Assembly: GCF_902362185.1 (NCBI RefSeq)
Contig: NC_044497.1
Location: 25,685,001 to 25,749,000 of the forward strand
DNA: 64,000 nt
Source: Chanos chanos
Lineage: Eukaryota; Chordata; Actinopteri; Gonorynchiformes; Chanidae
Reading direction: 5' to 3'
The notes beneath the pieces were generated by a model. It saw only the letters and a list, made by a program, of their open reading frames with translations, searched no databases and was not told where the DNA came from. Both the position numbers and the translations under genes were made by a program. Positions within the stretch are counted from its first letter, which is position 1. The number at the start of each line of letters is the position of its first letter. Below, one piece after another: positions 30,000 through 41,986 of this stretch.

Positions 30000-31125
30000 T
30001 TAGAGATGAAACGGTACGGAAATTTAAGATCACGATTATAGCGACCAAAATTATCACGGTCTTCAGTATTATCGCGGTATAGTTAAAATGTGCTGAAAAT
30101 GTTCAAAAAGTACTGATATACAAACTAAAACTTCACAAAGTTTTATATTGAAAACCACAAAAAATAGCAGCATTATGCACTTTTTGTTTGCATAAACATT
30201 AAAATAATAGGCCTATTACTGTTATGGTTGCTAAATACCCACATCAAAAGAAGGCGATAGGCTAGCCTACATCTATTCTGTCCGCGGAAATGAATTAACG
30301 TAATATACTGTTCTTGGTCTTTTATAGATGACATTACTTTCTCAGGATATAAACATGCTAAAATGAAGCGCAGAGAACATGCTTTGAAATCAAACACAAA
30401 GTTATAATAATCTAAGTAAATACGTCTTAGTAATAGAAAGCATGTAATGTCATGTCAACACATGGTATCCTCCCTGTCACTAACCTGGGTAAATTTCAAA
30501 AGACATAATTATTTCTATGTTTTGCCCCTCTGTCCATACTAGAGTACTGTCGTGTAGGCCTAGTTCTCAAAACATCATCTGGATGCGAAAGTTTTGAAAA
30601 CGCAAAGGAAAAACGTCATTTTCAAAACATCCCGTTGTTGTGTGGACATAGCCTAAACAGCGTTTTCCACCTCCAAAAACGATACTTTTCGAAAATGCTC
30701 TCTGAGGTGCATAAAAGGCGCCGGGTTTGCATTGCATTGTGAATAATGAGCGATGAATGAAAATGATTAAACACGGCTCTGTTTTCATCATATCACGACT
30801 TGTTTAATCAAATCTGCTTTAAATTAATCAAATCACTTGAAAAATTATCACTCTATTTTTTGTTTCACATCCATTTTACCGCTCTGTTTTTCAATTCACA
30901 TGCATTTTCATCATCTTCATTTTTATTAGTTAATTTGTCTTGCTTCCGCGCCTGATACTATTTCCCCTGGGCAGCACTCTACCGTTTTCTTAGTCCGCAC
31001 GTTTAGACTACTGCTAAAATGACAATCAGCATTGCTGCGCCTAAGGCTGTGCATTAAACCCTTCGTATTACGCTCCTGGAATTCTTTGACAGTGAATGAA
31101 AAACACACACAAGACAATGTTAGTA
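30000..31125. other. Transposon debris right of cda B, no gene
   Basis: The sequence starting TTAGAGATGAAACGGTAC and running on with GACCAAAATTATCACGGT resembles a hAT-type end common in fish genomes. At about 30555-30710 another fish-repeat-like text occurs (CAAAACATCATCTGGATG, CCTCCAAAAACGATACTTTT). I cannot set element ends. No exon is supported. Confidence 0.45.
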
Positions 31126-31880
31126 TTTTATTTATTTTTTTATTTTTTTAATACATATATAAAGAAAGGGAGGTTAGGCAGTGGGGACAGGTGGGTTCTG
31201 AAGAGGTGGGTTTTCAGCTTCCTGCGGAAGATGGCAAGTTTCCGCAGTCCTAACTGAGTGAGTGAGGTCATTCCACCACTGCGGAGCAATGGCGGAGAAG
31301 AGGCGTGGTCGGGAAGAACGGCTGCAGGGTTCCCGAAGTGAGGGGACCGTCAGTTGACCAGAGGTGGTAGAGCGGAGGGTTCTAGCAGGGGTATAAGGAG
31401 TTATCAGGGACTGAAGGTATGATAGGGCGGGTCCTCTTGTGGCCTCGTAGGCCAGCACCAGTGACTTGAACTGGATGCGGGCTGCTACCGGAAGCCAGTG
31501 GAGTGCAGTAAGGAGCGGAGTGACATGAGAGTGCTTTGGGAGGTTGAATGCCAGGCGTGCAGTGGTATTCTGAACAAGCTGGAGCGGCCTGATGGCGCAG
31601 GTCGGCAAGCCAGCCAGTAATACGTTGCAGTAGTCCAGGCGGGAGATGACAAGCGCTTGGACCAAGAGCTGGGTCGCCTGTTGCGTGAGGAAGGGGCGGA
31701 TTCTCCTGATGTTGTAGAGGGAGAATCTGCAGGATCGAGTGACTGCCGCGATGTGACTGGAGTAGGTCAGCTGGTCGTCAAGGGTCACGCCAAGGTTTTT
31801 GGCGGCTCTGGTGGGGAACACCACAGATCCCTCGGTGGTAATTGCAGTGTCGATTGTTGGGGAGTTCATAGCAGGAAAAA
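31126..31880 (-). mobile_element. L2-clade LINE, 5'-truncated 3' end
   Basis: A 231-codon open frame on the minus strand (31869-31174) gives the C-terminal part of a non-LTR reverse transcriptase: KNLGVTLDDQLTYSSHI, RLDYCNVLLAGLP, LHWLPVAARIQFK and APQWWNDL motifs, typical of L2/CR1-type elements in fish. The catalytic (F/Y)xDD palm and the endonuclease are not included, so it is a dead 5'-truncated insertion. An A-rich tail follows on the minus strand at about 31165-31125. The frame has no stop, which suggests a fairly young insertion. Confidence 0.85.
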
Positions 31881-31889
31881 ACAGAAGCT

Positions 31890-33275
31890 CAGTTAGACAA
31901 GTTAGTAATTAAGGATCTTGGCCCTAATAGACCAGACATTAACATTACTCAGCAAGAAAAGCACAAAGAAAAAAGCTACAACATGCGAACATGGTATATA
32001 CCAAGAAAACAAGGTTATGTCATTTCCACAGGTTTGGGAACCGAATGCTATGTAGCTAATGTTTAGGTAATAATAATGTCGGGCAGAACGCATCTGCTTG
32101 CTTTTTACTCTTATGCCAGGCTTCCACACAGCGAAACACCTCACGAATTTTGCCCTAAAACTTTTCGCTCTGGAGGCGAAATTCATGAAATAGTAAGCCT
32201 GTCACCTAGCTCAAAAGTTTAAATGAATGTTTAAATGATGGTCTGCAGTGGTCTATTTGCACCAGCCAGAGCCGAGAGAGAGAGTGTTTTTCCTACCACT
32301 CTGACTACGTTCACGTAACATGTAAACAACCCGTGTTGATGTTGACACAAATTGTTGCCCATACATCTTTTAATCATTTACATATTTTCATGCTAGATAT
32401 AGCCTTTAGCCTACCGCTATCTTGGTCAGACTTTTTTTGTTACTCCCACCTCTCTAGAGACGTACCAAACACATCAAACGCTGAAGTGATCGGTTCTCGC
32501 GTGGTTTTTATTTGCATAGCCTCTGACGTCAGCGGTTCCAACTTTTAGGACCAGCAATTCTGCAGTGCCAGTGCCGGTGCCAGCTTTTCAGCACTGGCAC
32601 CGGCACCAGTATTTTGTCAGTGAAAAGCGCGGCCCCGGTGCTCGATTAGGCACCGGCACCGCGGCAGTGGCAAAGGGGTTTTGTTCATCTTTGAAATGTG
32701 TAGCCTACCGCGGCATTATGTGGGCTGCTGGCTGGTATGTTTTCACTAGTGTTGGGCTAGTTACTCAAAAAAAGTAATTATAGTTGTATAATGTAACTAT
32801 TGTTATAAGTTACCAATTTAAATTGTAATGGGATTACTTTACTCTTTACTCATTTTAAAAAGTAATTACACTACTCATTACTTTACTTTTGAGTTACTCC
32901 CTAAATTCCCCAATTTACCATATAAGAATACAAGGACAAACATCATCCTTTCATTACTTCATTTTCAGTGTAGCACCCTAGTGCAAAGTATGAACACAGT
33001 TAAAGGCATAACCTATCAGCCTTTAATTAGAAAACAGTGTAGCCAATACTGGTTGGAATAGCCTCCATAGTAAAAATGATAGGACACAGTGGTTACTCCA
33101 GTTGATTAATTACTATATCATGGGAAGTGCCTCCACCCGAGACCAACTATCTCCTAAGGTGAAACGTTTCATGTTCTAACAAGTTATCACGTAACATGAA
33201 ACGTTTCACGTAATAACGTGAAAATATCTTGTTAACGTGAAACTATCTTGATTACCTGCTGGAAAAACAATCATT
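31890..33275. other. Repeat-rich intergenic DNA
   Basis: A GC-rich stretch of GGCACCGGCACC-like palindromic text lies at about 32555-32665. From about 32745 a TAGTGTTGGGC(T)AGTTACT start with many AGTAATTA motifs looks like a fish hAT-type element; its right end is not clear. A 17-bp inverted repeat lies at 33159-33175 and 33193-33209. No exon is supported. Confidence 0.5.
33159..33209. repeat. 17-bp inverted repeat around AACGTT-rich core
   Basis: The arms GTGAAACGTTTCATGTT and AACATGAAACGTTTCAC are exact reverse complements 17 bp apart. It may be the end of a foldback element; nothing more can be said. Confidence 0.7.
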
Positions 33276-33279
33276 AACA

Positions 33280-35830
33280 CTACTATGATCTTCATAAATT
33301 TAACTCACCCTATGAATATGCAATTAGGAATGTATTAATCTGCTCCTAATGATAGTCATGATGATGAGGACAGTTCCATCATCAGTCTCTACAGAATTTG
33401 GAGAATAAGCCCTTGTTCCCCTGGTAAGAATGTACCTGTAACATTCAAATATAACATGATTTGATATTCTCCTTTGGTATTTGGAGTACTTTTAAATGAA
33501 AAACCTCTAGAATGCAAGTGTGATTAAAGACAAATTGTGTAAATCTTTCCATCAGGAGCTACAATGGCTGCTTCTACTCGAAATTCACTGTATGGACGGT
33601 AGGCAGACTCTTAGGCCAGGTGGGCTCTCTAAATGAGTTCTTGTCCTCCAGTGTCATCCATACCAGCAGTTTGACTCCCTCTGATCTCAGCACAGTGCTT
33701 GTCATCTCAAACTGGAGTGTGTGTATTTATATGGTTGGCTTGGTATGTTGTCCAAATAGTAAGAACTGACAGACAATACATTGATTTCCCCTGGCAGGAA
33801 ATGAACAATTCTGCAATTTTGCAATTGAAGAATGATTTCTGTAGAACCTTGCTACAGCGCTTCAGAAGTCCATTTAAATCTCTCATGAGTTTAGAGAATA
33901 CTATGGTAATGGGCAAAGGTGATACAAGAACGATTGTTGGATTTTGATTGACTTTATTGGGATTGTAGGTAGTCACTTGTAGAGAATATTTGTGAATAAC
34001 TGAGCACATTCAATTTCATGAGATGTATGTGAGTTGTACCCCTGCAGGATCACCATTGTCTTATTTCCCTCATTGTGGAAAGAACACTTCTCCACATTTT
34101 GTTGTAAAAAAACAGAAAATTGTCATTTAATGACTAGACAAAATAGAATCAGTATTCACAGTTCAGATGTGAATAGGTGACTTGGTTTAGAGTGCCACTG
34201 AAAATCTTCCAACAACTTTATGTATAACATTAATATGTAACTGTTCTCAGAGTGAGTTTCCCAGACCTTCATTTTGTGACCATGTTAACTGTGTTCTATG
34301 ATTGCACAGTTCATGTTTTAGGTGTACATGTTTATTTCTTTTTTTCTCTCTTTTTTTTTCAAACATGTGCTCATCATCACAAAATGAACTGTGTGTATTT
34401 ATTTGTTTGGAATGGGTGTGCTTTCAAATAGTAAGAACTGACCATGGACAGATCTTATTCCCCTCCTTGTGGAAAGAACACTTCTCCATAGACAGGATCC
34501 ATGGATTGTCTCAGTTTTTGAAGGTTTTTTTGAAAGACTTAACAAATACTTTTAGATTTGAACTTCAGTTTTATTGAAGATGACATACATTGCACATGTT
34601 TGTGTTGCAATTAAAATCACATTTTTGCAAGTCACGTTTTGGTCTGCTTTGGCTTTCTTTTGTCTTAGAATGGAGAAAATTGTGAAACTTAAAACTGTAG
34701 TTTTAACTTCAAGTAGGACAAGTGAGTACTCCAATGAAAATCTAAAAGTGTTCTGATTAGATTTAGTAATTATTGGAAATCCGGTAGACTGTGTAACTAA
34801 TTACACCTATTACAATGTAGTTTAGTTTATGTTCAGTTCAGACAACATTTCAATGTAATCTTACCCAATCCAGCTAACAAAAATGAAGTCATGTTAAGAA
34901 GTTAACGATTTTCTTTTGTCACTGACAAAACTGTGTGTTTGAAAGCATTTATTTGCTATATGGTTGGTAAAGTCTATTCCCAGTTCATTCCACTCTCTCT
35001 AAATTGTCTGGCCCAAAGGAGAGTGGAAGAAAGTTTCTCCACTGTCATCTGTTGATGGTCTCCATATTAAGGTGATAAATTATAATAGTAAGGTGTAGCT
35101 GTTCCAAGAGAGAGCTTCCCAGGTCTTCATGTTGTGACCATGTAAACTGTGTTCTATGAATGTAAAGTTCACATTTCACATGTAGACGTCTCTTGTGCTC
35201 ACCCCCACCCACATTTTTTTTTTTTTTTTTTGCAAATGTGTGCTTTTCATCTCAAAGTAGAGTTTGTGTATCGTACAGTTGGCTGGGTGTGTTTTCCAAA
35301 TAGTAAGAACTGAAAGTGATACATGGTATGAGCATGGGATCAATAGACAATACATGTGATCTGTTTTGGTCAGACAATACAATGATTTCACCAGGCAGGA
35401 AATGAACAATTCTGCAACTGAAGAATGATTGCTGAAGAACCATGCCAAAGCGCTTCAGAAGTCCATTTAAATCTCACATGTTTAGTTGTGAGAATACGAT
35501 GGTGGTGGACAAAGGTGGTACAAGAATGATTGTTTCAATATGTTTTTGCTTTATTGGGGCTACAGATACTCACTTGTAGAGAACATCTGTGCTCTCATGT
35601 TTAATGAATATCTGAGTTAGTCACATAGGGCTTGATGGCTGGTGTTAAACAAGCACATTCAATTTCATGAGATGTATGTGAGTTGTACCCCTGCAGGATC
35701 ACCATTGTCTTATTTCCCTCATTGTGGAAAGAACACTTCTCCACTGAAGGGATTCACAGGTTTTCTCAGTTTTTGAAAGTTTTGTTGAAAGAATCGACAA
35801 ATAGTCTTAGACTTGAACTACTAGTGTGCT
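33280..35830 (-). pseudogene. Inverted broken cda fragments
   Basis: On the minus strand, two partial cda copies lie head to tail. One (about 35.45 to 33.8 kb) has a promoter-like piece, an exon 4 remnant (about 35070-34978, reading LPLSFGPDNL with an upstream stop) and the usual 3' flank. The other (33.79 to 33.28 kb) has promoter, exon 1 (about 33667-33545) and intron 1. Exon 1 begins MDDTGGQELI then has stops, and Cys22 is Arg. Exons 2 and 3, with all zinc ligands, are missing. The intron 1 piece lacks the solo LTR, so it serves as an empty-site control for that insertion. It is not a gene. Confidence 0.85.
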
Positions 35831-37005
35831 GATCAGACTAGTACTTTTTGGAAATCCGTAGATTATGCAACTAATTAGAGATAATGTCAGTAAATAACAA
35901 CATTTCATTGTAGTTGACTGTAATTGACTTATTGCTTGCACTTGCCCTACTGAACTGATGTAGTAGTGCTTACTAATAGGTCTCTCACTATACTGGAGCT
36001 TGAATTGTTTCCCCACTTCTAAATCGCTTTGACACAACAGCGCAGTGTCATCAGAATGAGTCACTCCTCTTTTCTCTCTTTTTTAACTCTCTCTGTCTCA
36101 CATATTCTCTCCCTCTCTCTCTCTCTCTCTTTTTCAGTGTACTTGCCGGTTTGCTATTTGTTTCTACAGTGATGTTTGAGGTGGCTGTTATGTTTTGTTG
36201 AATGTGTAGTCGCTGCACACCATTCACTATAATTACGACGGGTTCATAATTCAGTTCATTTTTGCCCTATCTCTCAATGTTAATGAAAGTGGAAAATAAT
36301 ACATGGATCCACTCTGTGACTCGGATTCACTCCAAAATTTAATAGGTCCTTCCCTGGCCCACGCTACACACTTACACCAATTTTCATGAGAATGCGGCCA
36401 GTAGTTTTTTTGTTATCCTACTGATAAACAGACAGACAAACCAACAAACAAACAAACCAAACTGCACCGAAAACACCTCCTTAGCGGAGGTAAGTAGAAG
36501 TATAATAAAAACACACACACACACACATAACAGTACACGCATACATAATATATATACTATATATAATGTTATATAGTACCATACAGATATTAGGGTACAT
36601 TGTTAAATTATTATGTATTGTCAATATATATTATAAAATTAATAGTTTGGCAAATGCTTGTCCCTTTGAGTAAATAAATGTATGCTGTGAACATCAGCGA
36701 TATCTCCTTGTATCTTTTATTCACTGTAGGAATTCAGAATGTACACACGCCAACATGTGAATATGGGGAGTACTGGCACTTTTTCCCCTCTTCAAGCACT
36801 GTGAGCATTTGTAACGCTACAACTTTTATTTTGAAATATGTGGTGGCGAAAATGAGTGTCACATGATAACAAGCATGCCATATGTTAACGAATTATTATT
36901 ATGTAAACAATGTCCTTGGGTAACATGTACGGGAAGAACACATAGGTGAAATAAAACTCAGCTGTTTGGTTTTAAAATTGAGATAATAAGCGTCATCCTG
37001 TCAGA
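35831..37005. other. Intergenic DNA between the cda cluster and pink1
   Basis: About 36045-36150 (CATCAGAATGAGTCA followed by a CT tract) resembles cda intron 1 at 12085-12190, in plus orientation. About 36380-36490 ends with CACCTCCTTAGCGGAGGTAA after (AAAC)-type repeats, a common tail of fish interspersed repeats, class uncertain. The pink1 promoter should lie near 36.85-37.0 kb; no TATA box is evident. Confidence 0.5.
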
Positions 37006-39998
37006 ATGTCAGTTAAGCACGCTATCAGTCGAGGTCTCGAACTTGGGCGCTCGGTTTTCCAGCTAGGTCTCCTAAAACCAGCTGGCCGACTAGCAGCGAA
37101 GTTCCGAGGTGAGCGCCTTCGCGTAGGCCAGCCGGCTCGCACCGTTCAGCCTCAGACTTTCCTGCCTGCTCGGTACCGATACTACCGCATGTCTTTGAGC
37201 GGCCTTGCTGCTCAGCTCCAATCGGGTGGTTTAAGGAGACTAGTTGGTGGCGGGTCACTAAGGAACAGAGCTGTTTTCTTGGCTTTCGGCGTCGGCTTGG
37301 GTCTGATAGAGCAGCAGTTGGAGGATGACAGGAAAAGTGCCGCGACTTGTCAAGAAATTCAGGTAACTGGTTGAAAGTGAAGTAATGTCCCAGTGGATGC
37401 ACCAGTGCATGTTGGCACTGAATAACGATCACCTCTGTTAGACTTATTCGTGTTTCAAAAGTTGCGAATTAAGTAGAATAAAAAACTAAGGCCAGCGTGT
37501 GTTTTCGCTATACATTCAGATATAATATGATGAGACTACGTGTCTTATGCACTGTTGGTTTTCTGTTTTTGACGATTTCCTTAGGCGATATTCAGGAAGA
37601 CAAAGTTGCAGAACTCTTTCAAGCCCTTCACATCAGGATACAAGCTTGAGGACTATGTGATTGGGAGGCAGATAGGCAAAGGCTGTAACGCCGCAGTGTA
37701 TGAGGCTGCTGCTCCGTTTGCGGTCCCCAGGGAGCATGGGACGTGTTCCATAAAGGAACTGAATCAAAACAAAGACGATAACAAACTAGCAGGATCCTTT
37801 AGATTTTCACCCACAGCCAACTACCCACTGGCAGTGAAGATGATGTGGAATATTGGGGTAAGGTCAAGGATTTGCTTTTGGGGCTGGAAGTTTTTTTCCC
37901 CTGATTACCTTGTCTGTTGATCCCTCAATATAAAAAAAATAGAGAGAAAACTTAAATCCTCATTCATCCCAGAACAGAACATAACAGATAGATTAACAGT
38001 CATGAGAAACTGGGTATAACATGTTATTTCATATATATTTATCAAAGTGTAAAATTAGAGCTCCACGGTCATGTGTAGCATGGCTGACAGTAATACAGGT
38101 GTCTCTGTTTTCCTGCAGGCTGGTTCATCCAGTGAGGCTATCCTTAACTCAATGTCTCAGGAACTGGTCCCAGCTGGCCCTCAGGCTCTGAAGCAGGAGA
38201 AGGGAGAGATTACACTAAATGGGTGGGTTCACACATTCTTGAGCCATTTATTACAAATGGATTGGTTATTATTATTAATTGTAGCACTGGTAACATTATT
38301 ATTGTTGCTGTTTTTGTTGTTGTTATCATTATTATCATTATCATTATTGTTGTTGCTGTTGTTGTGGTTGTTGTTGAATTTATCGGACTGTTTTGTTTTT
38401 GTCTGTAGTCATTTTAGTCGGGCACCTACAAGAGTGACTTCACACCCCAATGTGATAAAAGTTTACCGGGCTTTTACTGCGGAGGTGCCCCTGCTGCCTG
38501 GTGCTCAGGAAGAGTACCCTGATGTTCTGCCCGCCAGGCTGAACCCCACTGGCATGGGAAACAACCGCACCCTGTTCCTGGTCATGAAAAAGTAAGCAGG
38601 TTTCATTGTGTAATGGAGCAGCCAAAGTTTATTTGTTGCCATGACAACTCTGGCATGTCACTTATGGTCCAAAGTCTTTACATTGTGTCTCTCTGAAGTT
38701 TCTTTGACACCACCAGTTTAGTTCCAAACCCAGTTTCTTCATTATTGCAGACCACAAATCTTTACAACTTATTTTTGAAAGGGAACTTTCAGTGAGTTAA
38801 GTTGTAACAGCATAATTTAAAAGGCTGGACCTGTCCTCTTCTTCACATGGGTTAATGCGACAGAACCCTGTGCTGTAAACTGATTCCACTACCCTAAGTG
38901 CTGCTCTAAAACACATATATTGTTCCACAGTTACCCCTGTACCCTGCGTCAGTACTTGCAGGTGCATGAGCCCAGCTGGAGGGAGGGATCCCTCATGGTC
39001 CTACAGCTGCTGGAGGGTGTGGACCACCTCTGCAAACAGGGCATCGCTCACAGGGACCTGAAATCAGACAATGTGCTCCTGGAGTTTGACTCAGGTTAGA
39101 GCTTTACTCGTTAATCAATCTTACATCTTTTTTGGAAAGTTGGTTCAAGCAACATTCAAGGTTTAAACATTAATTATTTTTCCGTTGTTTTTTTTTTTTT
39201 TTTTTTTTTTAATTTTAATGTGACATTATCTGACGAAACAGTTGGTTGCCCTCGCTTGGTGATCACAGACTTTGGATGTTGCCTGGCAGAGAAAAATCTA
39301 AAGCTACCTTTCAACAGCCGGTGGGTGAACAGAGGTGGCAACGCTTGCCTCATGGCTCCAGAGGTAGGCAACAACTACACTTCATGTGACCAGAAATACA
39401 GTATAGACCAGCACAGAAGGATGTACAAGCTTTTGCTCTGGTTGTTCATATGCTGATTTGACTCCATGAGTCAAGGCCTGTGAAAATTACATTTCAGGGG
39501 TGTTAGATTTGCATGTGCAGGAAGTTCTGCAGTTGCACAGCACTTTAACATATCACTGCACAAGAAATGTAGCTGAGTAGGTGTGACACTGAGAGATGCA
39601 AAGAAGTGAACATTTTGTCAAAAACCTTCGTCACCTCCAGAGACAACTGCTTCCCCTTGGTTAATTTTACCATTAGTAGAAATGTACAGTTTTATTTCAG
39701 CAAACAGTAATGCTGTGTCACCCAGGCTACTGCAAACGAGCTTGTTGGAAATAAAAAATGCTGTGAGGTCGGAAGCATCTTTCTGTTCATGGCTAATAAG
39801 CAGTAAAATTGGCTGCTATGTTATTGAAATAGAAAACTGGAACTCTATTTTGTATAGGAAGCTAGATAGGCTCAGAATTTCTTAATAAAATAAAATAAAC
39901 CCTTTTTATAGTAAATTATTCATGAAAATGGAGTGGAATAAACAGGACGAGGTAGGACTTTGCGTCAGGTGAATAACCTGTGATTATACACACACACA

Positions 39999-40030
<32 letters not shown>

Positions 40031-40861
40031 TATAATATATCTTCTGTATAATGTATGAGATGTAGGAAAGACATGATCAGTTACGAATGTTCTTTAAGTT
40101 TAAGAGAGAATCTCAATTACGATTCTCCTTCCTCAGGTGGCAACGGCAGTGCCTGGACCCAACGTGGTGATTGATTACAGTAAAGCAGATGCGTGGGCTG
40201 TAGGAGCCATCTCTTATGAGATCTTTGGGCAGCAAAACCCATTCTACAGCCCAAAGGGCTTGGAGTGTCGTAGTTATCAGGAGAAACAGCTTCCTGCACT
40301 GCCTGCCAGCGTGCCTGCTGATACACAACTAGTAGTCCGACTGTTGTTGCGTAGAAACCCAAACAAGGCAAGTGTCCAAGCGTGCACGAGGAGTTTCTCT
40401 TTGGGAAAGGGGCCTACACATAAAAATCTGGTTTAATCTGACGTGGTTTAGTCCATAGTCCTTAGGCATAGTGGGAATCCCTGTGTGTGCAGCTAACTCA
40501 AAAAAAAAAAAAAATTGAATATCCATTCATCCACACAATCAAGAAACTGACTCCATTCATACCTCTGTCTTGTGACTGTGTGTAGCGTCCCAGTGCTCGA
40601 GTGGCAGCCAATATGCTTCACCTCGGTCTATGGGGCAAGCGAGCCCTGGCCAACCTGGACCAAGCCAGCATGAAGAAGATGGCAGACTGGCTCCTGTGTC
40701 AGTCAGCCCTGGTTCTGTTGAAGGGCCATGGACCTGACAGAAGCTCAGTGGAGGGCGAACTACAAAGAGGCTTCCTGTCCAACCTCGACTTTGAGGACCT
40801 CCACACTGCGGTGGGGTTCCTCTTATATGGCAGAGAGCAACATCTGTGCATCACCCCCTGA
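37006..40861 (+). CDS. pink1: PTEN-induced kinase 1 (PINK1), 569 aa
   Basis: Eight exons join in frame: 37006-37362, 37585-37857, 38119-38222, 38409-38591, 38931-39094, 39242-39363, 40137-40367, 40586-40861. PINK1 is a mitochondrial Ser/Thr kinase that phosphorylates ubiquitin and Parkin on damaged mitochondria to start mitophagy. Seen here: an Arg-rich N-terminal targeting region; a hydrophobic segment [15 protein letters not shown] near residues 89-103 followed by acidic residues; Gly loop [10 protein letters not shown] (150-159); Lys204 in [15 protein letters not shown] with Ser213 at the place of human Ser228; HRDLKSDN with Asp348; DFG at 370-372; the C-terminal lobe [17 protein letters not shown]. 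Length is close to human (581). Intron 7 starts GC (40368-40369), not GT. The gene follows the cda cluster, as in human. AATAAA at 41391. Confidence 0.97.
39988..40032. repeat. (CA)n microsatellite in pink1 intron 6
   Basis: Dinucleotide tract with a few TA interruptions. Confidence 0.85.
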
Positions 40862-41986
40862 TATCCTGTCTGATAACCATGATAAGCTTTGGAGTGTATG
40901 CTCTCAGAATTATCCTTACAGATTAGCACAGAGGATTGTAGAGAGCAGCTTGATTCACCCTGAATAGAAAAGCATTTTTTTTCCTTCTGTTGTTATCATG
41001 TTTGCTGTTGTTTGCACTTTATGACCTACTTGCACTTTGTCTGTGTTAAACCTGAATAGTCCTCTGCTATTTTAAGTGTATATTTTCTTCTCTTTATAAC
41101 TTTCAACTGGGAAAATATCTAACGTTTGAACATAGAGATTTAAAAAGTATTAAGAAATGAACCCTAAACCGTCCTGGGAGTATCCAGGCATCTCACTTAT
41201 TTTACTTTCACTCGTCTGTTTAGTGTTGATTTATGTTATTAGGGATACGAAGCCTCAAACTAGTCAGGAATTTTGAGGTAACAGCATGGTCAATTTAAGT
41301 AAAGGAAAATGGATAAAGCAATAATTAATAAAGGTAAGGAAAGAAATACATCATATGTATGTTCTTACAGTTTTACAGCCTGTAAAACTCAATAAACAGC
41401 CAGACTGTTACTACCTGGTGTCTGTGTATGGTAATACAAATATACTGTTTGGTCTCCTTAAGTTTCACATTTGTGCATTTTAACTTTGAGCGTGTGCCTC
41501 CGTTCTGTCTTGTCACTCTTTTAAACAGGCGCCGTTCTTACTATGAAATACAGTTCCCATCATCCAACGAGGAAGGAAAGGGAAGGCACTCACTTTTACC
41601 AAAGAGTAACGTTTCGTTCTGAAGTGAAGAAAATAGTATTTCGCATATTTTACTAAAATAGGGAGGTTTCTCAAATAATAAGACGTTTGGTTTTACGCCA
41701 GATTTTTACAATATTAAATAAGAAGAGAACGGTTTCTTTATGCAGTCATATGGGACCCAAGTAGTGGCCAACCGAAGTAGTGCACTGAAGTTTCCAGGAA
41801 TTAACTAATTCTGTCACATTCGCGCAGAACAGGTACAGTTTTATTTCTGGAGAGTGGTAGACACTATCGACGCAACTAAAAAAAAGTCTGAAATTCTTCG
41901 TTCAGTGCAACACTCGGACTCTGTGCTTTTGTTGTTGTGCAGTTGATGTTTGGTCACACTACCTGTTGTTGCATAAGCGACTAAAC
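40862..41986. other. pink1 3' UTR and agmat promoter region
   Basis: About 530 bp of pink1 3' UTR run to the AATAAA at 41391. The remaining ~590 bp before the agmat ATG have no clear TATA box. The two genes are in tandem and 1.1 kb apart. Confidence 0.6.

Noticed and set aside
31657-31896. Plus-strand frame over the LINE
   Set aside because: It is a shadow of the reverse transcriptase frame on the minus strand.
38223-38408. Hydrophobic Ile/Val-rich frame as a membrane peptide
   Set aside because: It is the trinucleotide-rich intron 3 of pink1; the flanking exons splice across it in frame.
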